Positions 28,978 to 38,993 of a stretch of 57,339 bases of DNA are shown here, piece after piece (the stretch's first letter is position 1; each line of letters opens with the position of its first letter). The DNA lies in the NCBI RefSeq assembly GCF_026013605.1, contig NZ_JAPDPJ010000041.1, positions 1 through 57,339 of the forward strand. The letters are read 5' to 3'. Position numbers and translations under genes: made by a program. Origin of the DNA: Plebeiibacterium sediminum (GTDB taxonomy: Bacteria > Bacteroidota > Bacteroidia > Bacteroidales > Marinilabiliaceae). The notes under the pieces are model-generated. The model ran no database searches. It was not told the DNA's origin and worked only from the letters and a program-made list of their open reading frames with translations.

Positions 28978-30189
28978 TTACTCTTCCACTTTCCAATCTG
29001 GATTATTCTCCACCAATAAGCAGGTCATAATCAGTGGCCCAATAGCTTTTCCATCATTTGACCTGATTTTTTCTTTTATATAATATTCATAAGAACCATC
29101 TCTTACCGGATTATCAGCAGGCCCTAACCCGGCTCCTGCGCAACAATCAATTATTTCCAGGTTTCCATTTTGATCTTTCTGTACCAGATTTTTAAAGATA
29201 CCATGATAGGCTTTTTTTGCAAAGGCCAAATACCTATTGCTTAATAATCCGTTTTGAATCCCCTTAAATATTCCATAGGCAAACATACATGATGCTGTTG
29301 CTTCCTGATAGTTCCCTTCTCTGTCCGGACAATCCATCACCTGCCACCACAAGCCGGAATCTTCCTGTTGAAACTGTATGATTGCATCTGTCAGATCCTG
29401 AAACATTAAAACTAATTCATTATAATCTTTATGATTCTTTGGTATGAAATCCAATACATCTACTAATGCCATATAAAGCCAGCCTACACCTCTTCCCCAA
29501 AAATTTTCAGACAATCCAGTATCCGGATCAGCCCAATACACTTTCTTTGATGCATCCCAGCCATGATAATAAAGTCCTGTTGCACCATCCTTTAAATGTT
29601 TTTTCACCAACAACAATTGGCTTGTTATATCATTTAAGCCTAAAGTGTCTCCATACATGGTTGCATATTGGGCGTAAAAAGGAAGCCCCATATAAAGGCC
29701 ATCTAACCACATTTGATTGGTGTAAACCTGTTTGTGCCAGAAACCTCCCTCTTCAATTCGGGGCTGATCAGTTATCTGATCCCTAAGTATTTCTATTGCG
29801 GCACGATACCGCTCGTCATTAGTTTTAGCATAAAAGGGAAAAAGAATTTTGCCTGAGTTAATATCATCCAACTTAAAACTTTCTTTTTTGTATCCTGATA
29901 TATAACCCGCTGAGTCAATCAAAACATCAACATAAGTATCTTTTACATAATTGTAGTATTTTGGAGACTCCTTTTGCTCAGACACATTAATAAGTGCCTG
30001 ACAAACCAACCCTTCAACATATCCCCAACGAGGTTTACTTCGAAAATCCGTCATCCATGCTTTTGGGTTATTCTGCATCACTGCTTCTGCAAGTTGCACT
30101 GAATAACTTATTTGGCTCTTTTCTTTCTTTTTACCCGATTCACACTGTACAAATAATAAAATCAAACAGCCTGCTATTATACGTATCAT
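28978..30189 (-). CDS. GH105 unsaturated rhamnogalacturonyl hydrolase (lipoprotein)
   Basis: This 403-residue YteR/YesR-type hydrolase removes the 4,5-unsaturated galacturonate left at the non-reducing end by pectin lyases. The lipobox is FVQC (Cys16), followed by Glu-Ser-Gly-Lys and not an acidic run. Family motifs are QMWLDGLYMGLPFYA with the catalytic Asp near residue 161, NFWGRGVGWLYMAL near 236, and the C-terminal GSYEYYIKEKI. It pairs logically with the PL1 lyase encoded just upstream, which makes such unsaturated ends. The gap to PL1 is 22 bp. Probably periplasmic. Confidence 0.92.
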   Translation of the reverse strand: MIRIIAGCLILLFVQCESGKKKEKSQISYSVQLAEAVMQNNPKAWMTDFRSKPRWGYVEGLVCQALINVSEQKESPKYYNYVKDTYVDVLIDSAGYISGYKKESFKLDDINSGKILFPFYAKTNDERYRAAIEILRDQITDQPRIEEGGFWHKQVYTNQMWLDGLYMGLPFYAQYATMYGDTLGLNDITSQLLLVKKHLKDGATGLYYHGWDASKKVYWADPDTGLSENFWGRGVGWLYMALVDVLDFIPKNHKDYNELVLMFQDLTDAIIQFQQEDSGLWWQVMDCPDREGNYQEATASCMFAYGIFKGIQNGLLSNRYLAFAKKAYHGIFKNLVQKDQNGNLEIIDCCAGAGLGPADNPVRDGSYEYYIKEKIRSNDGKAIGPLIMTCLLVENNPDWKVEE

Positions 30190-30211
30190 ATATCAAATTT
30201 TGTTTTACCCC

Positions 30212-31804
30212 TTACTTCATTGCATCAGTAATATCTGACACTAAACTATTTATATAAACCTCAATATTATCATACGCTGTACTTAAATTCCTTCCTTTAT
30301 GATCTTTCACTTTGGGATCAAGTCCATTATCTGTTTCCCATTGATCAGGCATACCATCATTATCAGTATCCACCAAAGGCGTTCCTGCATCCAGATCAGG
30401 CCAGGCACTCCAATCATCACCGGCTCCTTCAGGCTTAGTATCATCCTGACTATCTATAATTCCAAACCTTGGATAATTGGTGCTTTTCCAGTTTACATCC
30501 GAACCGGGAAAATCGGTACCATAACCATTGTGTTCATTAAGTCCCTTATAGGCCGCCGTTCCATTAGTTACTTCATTTACAATGCGATTATCAACCGCAT
30601 CGCGCACCAGTGAACTTCCAGCATAAGCCAATACTTTTTCGTAAGCAGTTTCTGCATCATGAGTAGTAACAGCATCCGTTTCAACATCTGTATACAACCT
30701 CAAAAGTGCTTCCGTACCTTCGGTAAAGCCATCTTTTTGATAAATATTAATCCCTGTCCAGTTATTTGCTGTAACACCACTGCTATAAGGGAAAACATTT
30801 CCGGAAATAAAATAACGCCCCCAGACTCCAATAATTTCTTCAAAATAACCACCAGTACCGCTTACATCAATCTGCATAATACGACTGGCCACTTTATCGG
30901 CCGTGCCAGGTCCTGGTTTATAATAATTATTAACAATATTTATGTGCATGGCTTCACCACCATAACATCCATTGCCATTCCAGTTATAGAATACATTATT
31001 TCGAACATCAACCCTATCGGTACCTGCATGTACTGCTCCCGGTCCAAATCTTGGCGTACGACTATCGTGATGAGCCATTAAGTTATGATGAAAAGATGCA
31101 TTTACACCTCCCCAAATAGCCCCATAGCCATGAGGGCCTTTAGAGTGTTTTGAAAGCCTTAAACTTTCGGAAATAATAGACCATTGAAGCGTGAAGTTTT
31201 CATTATCGTAAAAAGAACAACATTCATCAGTACACCAGCTAACAGAACAATGGTCGACAATAATATTATTGTGCTGACGTCCCCCCAAAGCATCTGCACC
31301 ATCAGCCACCCCTGCATCAAAAACTTTTTTATCGCCCATTCTGAAACGGATAAAACGTATTATTACATTATCTGCATTAACCGTAACCGGGAAATCTGCC
31401 AGGGTAACACCTTCACCCGGTGCTGTTTGACCTGCAATGGTAATATTGTTATTATCTATTGACAAAGAAGACTTTAAATGAATGGTGCCGGCAACATCAA
31501 AAACCACTATTCTTGCACCTTCCTGATTAATTGCATAACGTAAAGTTCCGGGTGTATTTGTATCTTCAACAGATGTTACCTTATAAACATCACCTCCGCG
31601 CCCCCCAGTAGCATTCATTCCCCCACCTTCAGCACCAGGGAAAGCATATGGATCTTCCACCACGGCGTTATTGTTTCCTCCTTTAGTATCATCATCAGAT
31701 TCTGATGTAACCGGACTATTGGCCCATTTCTCATCCTTTTCGCATCCTAAAGAAATTAGCATGCTAAACGTAAGAATAACCAAGCAATACAAAATATTTT
31801 TCAT
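30212..31804 (-). CDS. PL1 pectate lyase (surface lipoprotein)
   Basis: This 530-residue polysaccharide lyase of family 1 cleaves homogalacturonan by beta-elimination. The lipobox is SLGC (Cys21), followed by Glu-Lys-Asp-Glu, an acidic stretch that fits export to the cell surface. The lyase fold starts at FPGAEGGGMNATGGRGG near residue 54. Beta-helix landmarks are VDHCSVSWCTDE, WGGVNASFHHNLMAHHDSRTPRFGP near 245 (the conserved RxPR region), and RNNVFYNWNG. The C-terminus has a calcium-type DTDNDGMPDQWE repeat. It is the only lyase in the window, so probably the enzyme that opens the polymer for the operon. A MITE-like insertion lies between it and the gene upstream. Confidence 0.93.
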   Translation of the reverse strand: MKNILYCLVILTFSMLISLGCEKDEKWANSPVTSESDDDTKGGNNNAVVEDPYAFPGAEGGGMNATGGRGGDVYKVTSVEDTNTPGTLRYAINQEGARIVVFDVAGTIHLKSSLSIDNNNITIAGQTAPGEGVTLADFPVTVNADNVIIRFIRFRMGDKKVFDAGVADGADALGGRQHNNIIVDHCSVSWCTDECCSFYDNENFTLQWSIISESLRLSKHSKGPHGYGAIWGGVNASFHHNLMAHHDSRTPRFGPGAVHAGTDRVDVRNNVFYNWNGNGCYGGEAMHINIVNNYYKPGPGTADKVASRIMQIDVSGTGGYFEEIIGVWGRYFISGNVFPYSSGVTANNWTGINIYQKDGFTEGTEALLRLYTDVETDAVTTHDAETAYEKVLAYAGSSLVRDAVDNRIVNEVTNGTAAYKGLNEHNGYGTDFPGSDVNWKSTNYPRFGIIDSQDDTKPEGAGDDWSAWPDLDAGTPLVDTDNDGMPDQWETDNGLDPKVKDHKGRNLSTAYDNIEVYINSLVSDITDAMK

Positions 31805-31894
31805 TTTTTAATAATTATAGATAACCGCGGACTCGTAAAAAAAGATATAGAATTATCTTAACCTAAACCTATGCCCTAAAAATTTTACTATTTA

Positions 31895-32016
31895 GTGCTT
31901 GCAAGAAAACTCTATTTTATCCCAACCCGCACCCTCTAACTCTCCCGAATAAAAGTTCGGGAGGATATAGGGGTGAGCGGTAGGGTTCACTATAAAACAG
32001 GAGTTTTCTTGCAAAG
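31895..32016. mobile_element. MITE-like element, copy 1 (122 bp) with 8-bp target duplication
   Basis: The ends are near-inverted: GTGCTTGCAAGAAAACTC at the left and, read inward from the right, CTTTGCAAGAAAACTCC. An 8-bp repeat ACTATTTA flanks it at 31887-31894 and 32017-32024; the right copy includes the stop codon of the gene ending at 32022. Inside is a hairpin, CTCCCGAA (31942-31949) with TTCGGGAG (31956-31963). Copy 2 at 48035-48205 has the same ends in reverse orientation. It encodes nothing. It lies inside the pectin operon, where its hairpin may affect the mRNA. Confidence 0.8.
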
Positions 32017-32021
32017 ACTAT

Positions 32022-33620
32022 TTAATTAAACCATCTTTTATCTCCTGCCACTCCTGTACCAGCAAAACCAGCATCCTCCTGAATATGGAAATCACCATTA
32101 ACCGGGTCAACAAATAATCCCTCCATACTTAGTGGTAATTCTGTAATTCCCGTTAACGGACGGTCTTTGATCAATAAATCATTGGTTTTGTAACTACCTG
32201 TATAATATATGGTAATATTACTATAAGTACCATAGGTGTCGTTCAATTCCACGCCTCCGTTTGGCCCACTGAAAATACAATCCTCAATAGTAACATTGGT
32301 AGGATTATTATTATCAAACCGCCAGAAATGGCTCATTGATCTGTTAATATTGCATAAAGTAATATTGCTAAATGTAATATCTGTAGAAACGCGAATATCT
32401 GCAAAACGAGTACTGATTTCGGTTAATGTACAATTGGTAACATCAATAGACCCAATTACGGATCCTGAGCCCACATTTAACATACCCCATCCACCGGTTT
32501 CTGAAATCATACAGTTATTAACCACAATACTATTTGCTGAACCACCACTACGCAGCCTAACAATTGAGTTGATTTCAGACACATTACATCCATCTATCCT
32601 GATATCAAAAGCACTTTTATCACTACTATCAATATCAATAAGGAAGTTGCCACCTGATGTAGTTGTAAGGTATTGAAGATTGATATTGTTTACAGCACTT
32701 TCTACTGTAAAATAAGCATTTTGCAGAGATGTTTTGACACCACTGGCATTCTCAGAACCAACAAAGGCAATATTATTCACACCCGTAGGGATGATAATTT
32801 TTCCGCTAATATCATAAGATTCTCCGGCAGCAAATTCCACGTTAATATTAGTATTTCCACCTGCTACAAGATCCTGCAATGCTTCAGCAATCGACTCTGC
32901 ATTATCTGTATCCAAAACCTGGTATAAATAACCATCGGCAATACCGCTTGTTACCACATTAAGTGTACCCCGTACCTTATCTGCATTAAACATTTGAGCA
33001 ATATAGTTTGTACCCATACTCAGTCCCTCAATCAGTAAATTCCCAGCTGCCTTTTGATCATCAGTTAACTCAAAATTACTAACCAACTCATTATTGATAT
33101 CAAACAAACTCAAATTTGTAACCCTATCTGAAACCGTCCATGATAAAGCTATTGATGTTGGAGTAGGTGTATATCCTGTAAATATTTGCTCGGCCGGAGT
33201 TTCAAAGTATAGTTCACACCAGTTAGATTCCTTTCCACTTGTTTCATCCACACTTTTCATCCTTACAGAATACCCGGTTGTTCCATCCAAATCAATGATA
33301 GTTTCCCTGAATTCGTTTTTAGTAATTGTTGATGAAGATGAAAATGGAGTCAAAGTATCTGCATCCATTTCAACAGTCCTTATTATATCAAGAAATTCCA
33401 GACTATCTTCACTAAATTCAAAAACATATTTGGTAGCAGATACGGACTGCGTGAATTTCAATTCAACGGATGTTGACTCAATGCCCGAGACTTCAAAAAG
33501 CAAAGATTTAAAAAGTCTGTCATGCCCCTCTTCTATCTCCCAGTTGTTGTAATCATCCTCACAACTAACCCAAATAACCGAAAGAAGAGAAATACTAAGT
33601 ATATATATTAATTTCTTCAT
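32022..33620 (-). CDS. SusE/F-position lipoprotein with beta-helix domain
   Basis: A 532-residue surface lipoprotein of unproven role. The lipobox is WVSC (Cys20), followed by Glu-Asp-Asp, an acidic surface-export signature. About residues 35-240 contain two fibronectin-III-like domains (YSVRMKSVDETSGKESNW). About residues 245-530 form a right-handed beta-helix of short repeats with Asn and hydrophobic ladders (IRIDGCNVSEINSIVRL; IVVNNCMISETGGWGML). It follows SusD, in the position of SusE/F proteins, which suggests pectin binding at the surface. No clear catalytic set of a known lyase family was seen, so it may be a binding protein or an unassigned lyase. Its stop codon lies in the duplicated target site of the MITE. 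Confidence 0.75.
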   Translation of the reverse strand: MKKLIYILSISLLSVIWVSCEDDYNNWEIEEGHDRLFKSLLFEVSGIESTSVELKFTQSVSATKYVFEFSEDSLEFLDIIRTVEMDADTLTPFSSSSTITKNEFRETIIDLDGTTGYSVRMKSVDETSGKESNWCELYFETPAEQIFTGYTPTPTSIALSWTVSDRVTNLSLFDINNELVSNFELTDDQKAAGNLLIEGLSMGTNYIAQMFNADKVRGTLNVVTSGIADGYLYQVLDTDNAESIAEALQDLVAGGNTNINVEFAAGESYDISGKIIIPTGVNNIAFVGSENASGVKTSLQNAYFTVESAVNNINLQYLTTTSGGNFLIDIDSSDKSAFDIRIDGCNVSEINSIVRLRSGGSANSIVVNNCMISETGGWGMLNVGSGSVIGSIDVTNCTLTEISTRFADIRVSTDITFSNITLCNINRSMSHFWRFDNNNPTNVTIEDCIFSGPNGGVELNDTYGTYSNITIYYTGSYKTNDLLIKDRPLTGITELPLSMEGLFVDPVNGDFHIQEDAGFAGTGVAGDKRWFN

Positions 33621-33654
33621 TTTTAATAAACAAATTGATTAAACAAAACATTAT

Positions 33655-35676
33655 TTAATAACCATAAGAATTTGTCAATTTCCCTTTTGATTCATAAATA
33701 TCTTCGTAATAAATAGCATAAAAATGCCTGTAATTACAAATGTTATTACCCATTGAATATTGCGACAAGCTGGTTGCAATTTCATCGCCATAAGTTAATG
33801 TACCAAGGAAACTTGAGTAGTCATAATTAGCATACATCCCTGTACCTGCTAATAATGTTTTTACAGGCCAATCGATATAATATGTACTTGATCCCTCTTC
33901 GGGCTTGGCTGCTCTTTTAGGAAACCAGTCCACAGACTCGTAATCGACACCAGGACTAGCCCCCAACTCCTCATAATAATTTATAGAAGAAGGATCAATA
34001 TACTCGTCATCTTCATATCTATAATATACGGTTTCAGGAAAATCAGAAGGTTGATACGTTTTATCAAATATTTGTACCTGTTGCGTATGATCCAGCATCA
34101 AACATATGGCTTTTTTCATATCTTCTATCTTATCATACAATAATCCCCAACGCACTAAATCCTGTTTGCGAATAGACTCACACCCAAACTCCCATGCTCG
34201 TTCGTTAACTATAGCCTCAAAGAAATCGGCATCGTATTGTTGAATTTTAGAAGAACCTGCCCCAAAAGCTCTTTCACGTACTTTTTCCAATGCCTGGCGA
34301 GCAGACATTTTTGCTGTTGCATTCACGTTATCAGATCCGTTTAAAGCATATTCTGCTTCGGCAAACATTAAATAAATATCAGAATAACGCATTAATATCC
34401 AGTTGATACCTGTAGCAATACGGCTATTAGCTGTTTTATGCAAGGCCAAATAAGCATCTGAAGTCCAGTATATACGCCATTTGGCAAAAGTTACACCGAG
34501 CGGATTGTTTGATAATTCCTCAATATTATCTTTAGAGTAATTCCTCCATGTCAAAGTAACATCACGGCGGGTATCTTCACGATCGAAAGAATAAAAATAA
34601 TAAGCTGTTGAAGTCACATAAGAACCTCCAAAACCACGGGCTCCATATTTTGTATTAGAGGAAACACTGTATCCCATCAATGACCCAATATCACCATTGT
34701 TACCCATACCAAAGGCCACTTCAAACAAGTTTTCATTTGATGCATTTTGTTGTTGGGCACAAACTGTTTTCCATATATCTTCATAGTCAGGATCCAACTG
34801 ATGAGGATTATCTTCGCTTCCAATAACCTCTGCGCATTGTTGTGCTGCTATGGTATAATACTCTTTCCAGTTTTGAACACGACCAACAAAATAGCCACCG
34901 CTTTCCGGGATAGTTGGATGATGCTCAATAGTTGTGCTTTCAAATAAATTACCATCGCGCAATGACCAACCACCTGCAAACAAGGCTACTTTTGCCAATA
35001 ATCCTTTTACATATCCTTTAGATATACGTTCTGCAGTTCCATATTCAGTGTTTTCACCCAGCCATGGTACATAATCTACTGCTTCTTGTAAATCTGCGAC
35101 CAGATATTTGTAAATAGTATCGCGATTTGTTTTGCTCATGTAAACATTTGAAAGGTCAGATTTAGAAGACTCTGTTTTAAAGGGAACATCGCCCCAATAA
35201 CGCACCAACTCAAAATACACCATTGCACGTAATGTTAACGCTTCACCCAACATGGGTTTCATTTGAGATGCAGAACTCTCTAAAATTGGTGAGTTTCGGA
35301 ATCCATCTACTGCTGTAGAAGCCAGTTCGGCCATTTCAAAAAGAGATTGCCATCGCGTTGTTCTATTATACTGATCATCATAATAATTTCCGGCTCCCTC
35401 ATCCCTTGAGGTGGAGTTATAAGTTGTATTGTTAAACTCACGATTTGATTCTATATCGGTAACACCCTGCCAGTTTACAGACAGTTTCTGTCCATATATA
35501 TATGTGTCGGTCATTTTTCCATAAAGCCCCATAACTGCAGCCTCGCCCATTGAAGCTGTTTGATATACTGTTTCGGAACTTAATTTTGAAGGAGAACTTG
35601 TTTCCAGAAAATCATCTTCGCAAGAAACTACTCCCAATGTTAAAAATATTGATAAGTAATATATTATTCTTTTCAT
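33655..35676 (-). CDS. SusD/RagB-family glycan-binding lipoprotein
   Basis: A 673-residue SusD-type surface lipoprotein, longer than the first copy (488). The lipobox is VVSC (Cys19), followed by Glu-Asp-Asp. SusD features: SSETVYQTASMGEAAVMGLYG at the N-terminus (split as SSETVYQTAS and GEAAVMGLYG), TLRAMVYFELVRYWGDVPF near 155, RYSDIYLMFAEAEYALNG near 430, and NERAWEFGCESIRKQDLVRWG. It starts 11 bp after SusC and is part of the operon from the esterase to GH28. It probably recognises pectic oligosaccharides together with its SusC. Confidence 0.94.
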   Translation of the reverse strand: MKRIIYYLSIFLTLGVVSCEDDFLETSSPSKLSSETVYQTASMGEAAVMGLYGKMTDTYIYGQKLSVNWQGVTDIESNREFNNTTYNSTSRDEGAGNYYDDQYNRTTRWQSLFEMAELASTAVDGFRNSPILESSASQMKPMLGEALTLRAMVYFELVRYWGDVPFKTESSKSDLSNVYMSKTNRDTIYKYLVADLQEAVDYVPWLGENTEYGTAERISKGYVKGLLAKVALFAGGWSLRDGNLFESTTIEHHPTIPESGGYFVGRVQNWKEYYTIAAQQCAEVIGSEDNPHQLDPDYEDIWKTVCAQQQNASNENLFEVAFGMGNNGDIGSLMGYSVSSNTKYGARGFGGSYVTSTAYYFYSFDREDTRRDVTLTWRNYSKDNIEELSNNPLGVTFAKWRIYWTSDAYLALHKTANSRIATGINWILMRYSDIYLMFAEAEYALNGSDNVNATAKMSARQALEKVRERAFGAGSSKIQQYDADFFEAIVNERAWEFGCESIRKQDLVRWGLLYDKIEDMKKAICLMLDHTQQVQIFDKTYQPSDFPETVYYRYEDDEYIDPSSINYYEELGASPGVDYESVDWFPKRAAKPEEGSSTYYIDWPVKTLLAGTGMYANYDYSSFLGTLTYGDEIATSLSQYSMGNNICNYRHFYAIYYEDIYESKGKLTNSYGY

Positions 35677-35687
35677 TTTACTAGCGC

Positions 35688-38600
35688 TTAAAAAGTTACA
35701 TTAATACCAAACAACAGTGTTTTTGCTTTTGGATAAGCTGAGTAATCCACTCCAGGAGTCAGAGGTGTAGAACGACGAGTATCAACTTCAGGATCCTGAC
35801 CTGTATATTTCGTCCAACACTTTAAATTGTTTGCAGTTACATATACACGTAATTTTTTCATCAGAACCTTCTCCGATATTCTTTTAGGCAGTGTATAACC
35901 AAAAGTTAAATTACTCAATCTCAAGAATGAACCATCTTCAATGGCCCAATCAGTTAAAACTGTTGAATTAGATCTCGGATGCCATATTCTAGCATCTTTA
36001 TTTAACTCTTTCAACAACTCAGGATTGGCATTTTCTCCAAACATAATATTGTAACCTGTTGCCGGATCGATAGTGGTAAAACGGTTATCCAAACTCATTA
36101 CCGACAACAAATTTTGATATCTTTTTGAACCACTAAATGAGGTAAAATCAATTTTATTTGCATTATATATGTCATTACCATATGACCAATTAAATTGTGC
36201 TCCAAAATCAAAGCCCTTATAACTAGCATTTAATGAAAATCCACCGGTATGTTTTGGCTGGGCATGACCTATCACTTTTCTATCTTCATCCGGAGAAATC
36301 TCTGTACCCTCACCACTTAACTTTTTAAGTTTCATATGTCCGGGACCAAAGTAATCACCCGAATTGGTAAATACCGATGATGCATCAACAACTCCATCAT
36401 TTAGCACCCATTTATTCGTAGTTTCGTTAAAAGTAAAATCATCAAAAGTGTACATACCATCAGAAACATAGCCATACATTTCACCAACCGGCTGACCAAC
36501 AACAGCACGGAAATCATCACTACCTAAATTAAGTCCCCATCCCGAAGATGCTATTAACTCATCAGAACCATCCAGCTCTTCAATTTTATTCCTGTTAAAT
36601 GAAATATTAAAGCTGGCAGAAAGTTTAAAATCGCTGTTATCAACAATATATCCGGTAGCCGCAATTTCAATACCTCGGTTCGAGGTACTTCCCACATTTT
36701 GGTATTGCTTATCATATCCTGAATTAGAAGGTAATGCTACACCAAGAATCAAATCCTTTACTTCGGTTTTGTAGGCATCAATATTAACTGACAATCTTTG
36801 ATCAAAAAATCCTAAATCCAGACCTATATTAGAAGAAATGGTTGTTTCCCAGGTTAAGTCCTCATTTTTTAATACCGAAGAAGTAACCAAAGCACTTTGA
36901 GCCTCATCGTTAATATAATAGAGGTTTCTGTAATTATCCTCAAAACTATACTCTTGTCGCCAGTAAGAACCTACGCGGGCATTACCTACCGCACCATAAC
37001 TCAAACGAAGTTTTGCATTTGACATCCAGCCTTTAACACCATCCATAAAAGCTTCATCCGAAAGTCTCCATGCAAAGGCTGCTCCAGGAAAATAACCCCA
37101 ACGATTATTAGGTGCAAATACATTTTTACCATCGGCACGTAACGTTAAAGTAAGAAGGTAACGATCGTACAGATTATAGTTTAACCGACCAAAATAAGAA
37201 TTGGTACGAGATGGCTCATTTATGGTGGTATAGGTAGGAGATGCCGTACCGTAATTCCACATTGCCAATACATCATCAGCCGAAAAATCTGAAGGGAAGA
37301 ATTTTGACATCACTTCCATATCATTTCTTTCTGAACTATACAGCTCCTGCCCGGCCAACAGTTTGAATTTATGCACCTTGTTATTTAAGTCAAAATCATA
37401 GGTCAACGTATTTTGAACAGAATACCTAAAGCCCTTTTGATCGGTTCTTTTAGCTACCGGCTGGCCACCATTAGAACTGGCTTCGCCTGTTTTTTTAAGC
37501 CAGATATTATCGGTATAATTTTTCTCATAATCGTAAGATCCTTTTGTTGTATACCTCAAACCTTTAATAATATCCCACGATAAGCTGGCATTGTAAGTTT
37601 GTCTGAATTTATTTTGCTCCTTATATTCATTAACCGTATTAAAAATAGGATCGTTAAGCGAGCTCAAAGCCTCTGCCGATGTTACATCTTCATTCCCTAC
37701 CAACTGATCTTCGGACAAATACGACAAACTTCGAACCGGAGCATACTTAACACCATCGCGCAGTTTTTTCCCGCTTGATACACTAGGGCCTTCTATTGTA
37801 GTATTAGACAATCTTGATGTTAAATTAAATGATAGCTTTTTCCCGATCTTTTTGCTTAGCTTCAGTGTTACGTAATCTCTTTTATAGGCAGAATTCAACA
37901 TGATAAAATCTTCATCATCACGTGTATAATTAAGATTATATTTAAAATCCTTATCACCACCATTTAAGCTAACACTAAGATTTTTTTGCACACCTGTATT
38001 CCCGTACAGCTGATCTTGCCAATCAATACCGTCTACTCCTTTGTATATATCTATATCTTCCCACAAACCATAGCTATTGGTAAATGCTGAATTGGTACTG
38101 GTACTTGGATCAAGTTCCCTTTGATAGTATACAAACTCATAGGGAGACAAAACATTATTTAAATTATATGCCTTTTTAATTCCAACATATGAATTAATGT
38201 TTATTTCTGTTTTTCCTTCCTTACCTGATTTAGTAGTAATTAAAATTACCCCATTTGCACCCTGGGCACCATAAATAGCTGTTGAAGAAGCATCTTTTAA
38301 TACATCAATAGTCTCAATATCACCCGGGGGTATATCACCAATGCTGCTAACCTGAAAACCATCAACTATATATAAAGGCGAATTATCCTGGGTAATAGAT
38401 CCTCCACCGCGTACACGTATTTTTACTTCGGCGTCAGGCGAACCTTCTGTTACGGTAACATTAACCCCGGCCAAACGACCTGAAATAGCTTGCATGGCAG
38501 ATGTAGCAGGTATATCACTTAACGCCTCAGCACTAACTGAAGCTACCGACCCGGTAAGGTCTTTTCGTTTAGTTGTACCGTAACCTACTGCAACAACTTC

Positions 38601-38960
38601 CTCTAAACCAATAAACTCATCTTTCAAAACGGTATTAATCACTTTCCTTCTATCAACACTAATTTCCTGCGATTTCATACCAATAAAAGAAAATACAAAT
38701 ATCCCATTTGAAGGCACATCATTTAAAATATATTCGCCATTTACATCTGTAATAGTACCAGTATTTAACCCTTTTACGGCAATTGTAACACCAGGAATTA
38801 CCATTCCATTTTCATCAGAAACTTTCCCTGTAACCGTAATTCTCTCTCCTCCTTGAGAAAACATGATTGAGGAATACATAAGAATTGAAATCAAGACCAG
38901 AAATTTCAATTGTTGATTCTTCCACAAGTCAAAGAATCTCTTTGACAGATAATTTTTCAT
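35688..38960 (-). CDS. SusC/RagA TonB-dependent outer-membrane transporter
   Basis: A 1,090-residue importer of oligosaccharides, driven by TonB. Order: signal peptide (FLVLISILMYSSIMFS), carboxypeptidase-like domain (VTGKVSDENGMVIPGV ... TDVNGEYIL), plug with SPLYIVDGFQV and DASSTAIYGAQGANGVILITT, then a long beta-barrel ending with an aromatic residue (LLFGINVTF). The frame is intact, unlike the first susC. It starts 33 bp after the esterase gene, so the two share a transcript. It and SusD2 are the working import pair of the locus. Confidence 0.95.
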   Translation of the reverse strand: MKNYLSKRFFDLWKNQQLKFLVLISILMYSSIMFSQGGERITVTGKVSDENGMVIPGVTIAVKGLNTGTITDVNGEYILNDVPSNGIFVFSFIGMKSQEISVDRRKVINTVLKDEFIGLEEVVAVGYGTTKRKDLTGSVASVSAEALSDIPATSAMQAISGRLAGVNVTVTEGSPDAEVKIRVRGGGSITQDNSPLYIVDGFQVSSIGDIPPGDIETIDVLKDASSTAIYGAQGANGVILITTKSGKEGKTEININSYVGIKKAYNLNNVLSPYEFVYYQRELDPSTSTNSAFTNSYGLWEDIDIYKGVDGIDWQDQLYGNTGVQKNLSVSLNGGDKDFKYNLNYTRDDEDFIMLNSAYKRDYVTLKLSKKIGKKLSFNLTSRLSNTTIEGPSVSSGKKLRDGVKYAPVRSLSYLSEDQLVGNEDVTSAEALSSLNDPIFNTVNEYKEQNKFRQTYNASLSWDIIKGLRYTTKGSYDYEKNYTDNIWLKKTGEASSNGGQPVAKRTDQKGFRYSVQNTLTYDFDLNNKVHKFKLLAGQELYSSERNDMEVMSKFFPSDFSADDVLAMWNYGTASPTYTTINEPSRTNSYFGRLNYNLYDRYLLTLTLRADGKNVFAPNNRWGYFPGAAFAWRLSDEAFMDGVKGWMSNAKLRLSYGAVGNARVGSYWRQEYSFEDNYRNLYYINDEAQSALVTSSVLKNEDLTWETTISSNIGLDLGFFDQRLSVNIDAYKTEVKDLILGVALPSNSGYDKQYQNVGSTSNRGIEIAATGYIVDNSDFKLSASFNISFNRNKIEELDGSDELIASSGWGLNLGSDDFRAVVGQPVGEMYGYVSDGMYTFDDFTFNETTNKWVLNDGVVDASSVFTNSGDYFGPGHMKLKKLSGEGTEISPDEDRKVIGHAQPKHTGGFSLNASYKGFDFGAQFNWSYGNDIYNANKIDFTSFSGSKRYQNLLSVMSLDNRFTTIDPATGYNIMFGENANPELLKELNKDARIWHPRSNSTVLTDWAIEDGSFLRLSNLTFGYTLPKRISEKVLMKKLRVYVTANNLKCWTKYTGQDPEVDTRRSTPLTPGVDYSAYPKAKTLLFGINVTF

Positions 38961-38993
38961 AGATTTTTGATTTTTAAATTAACAATATTTGAA

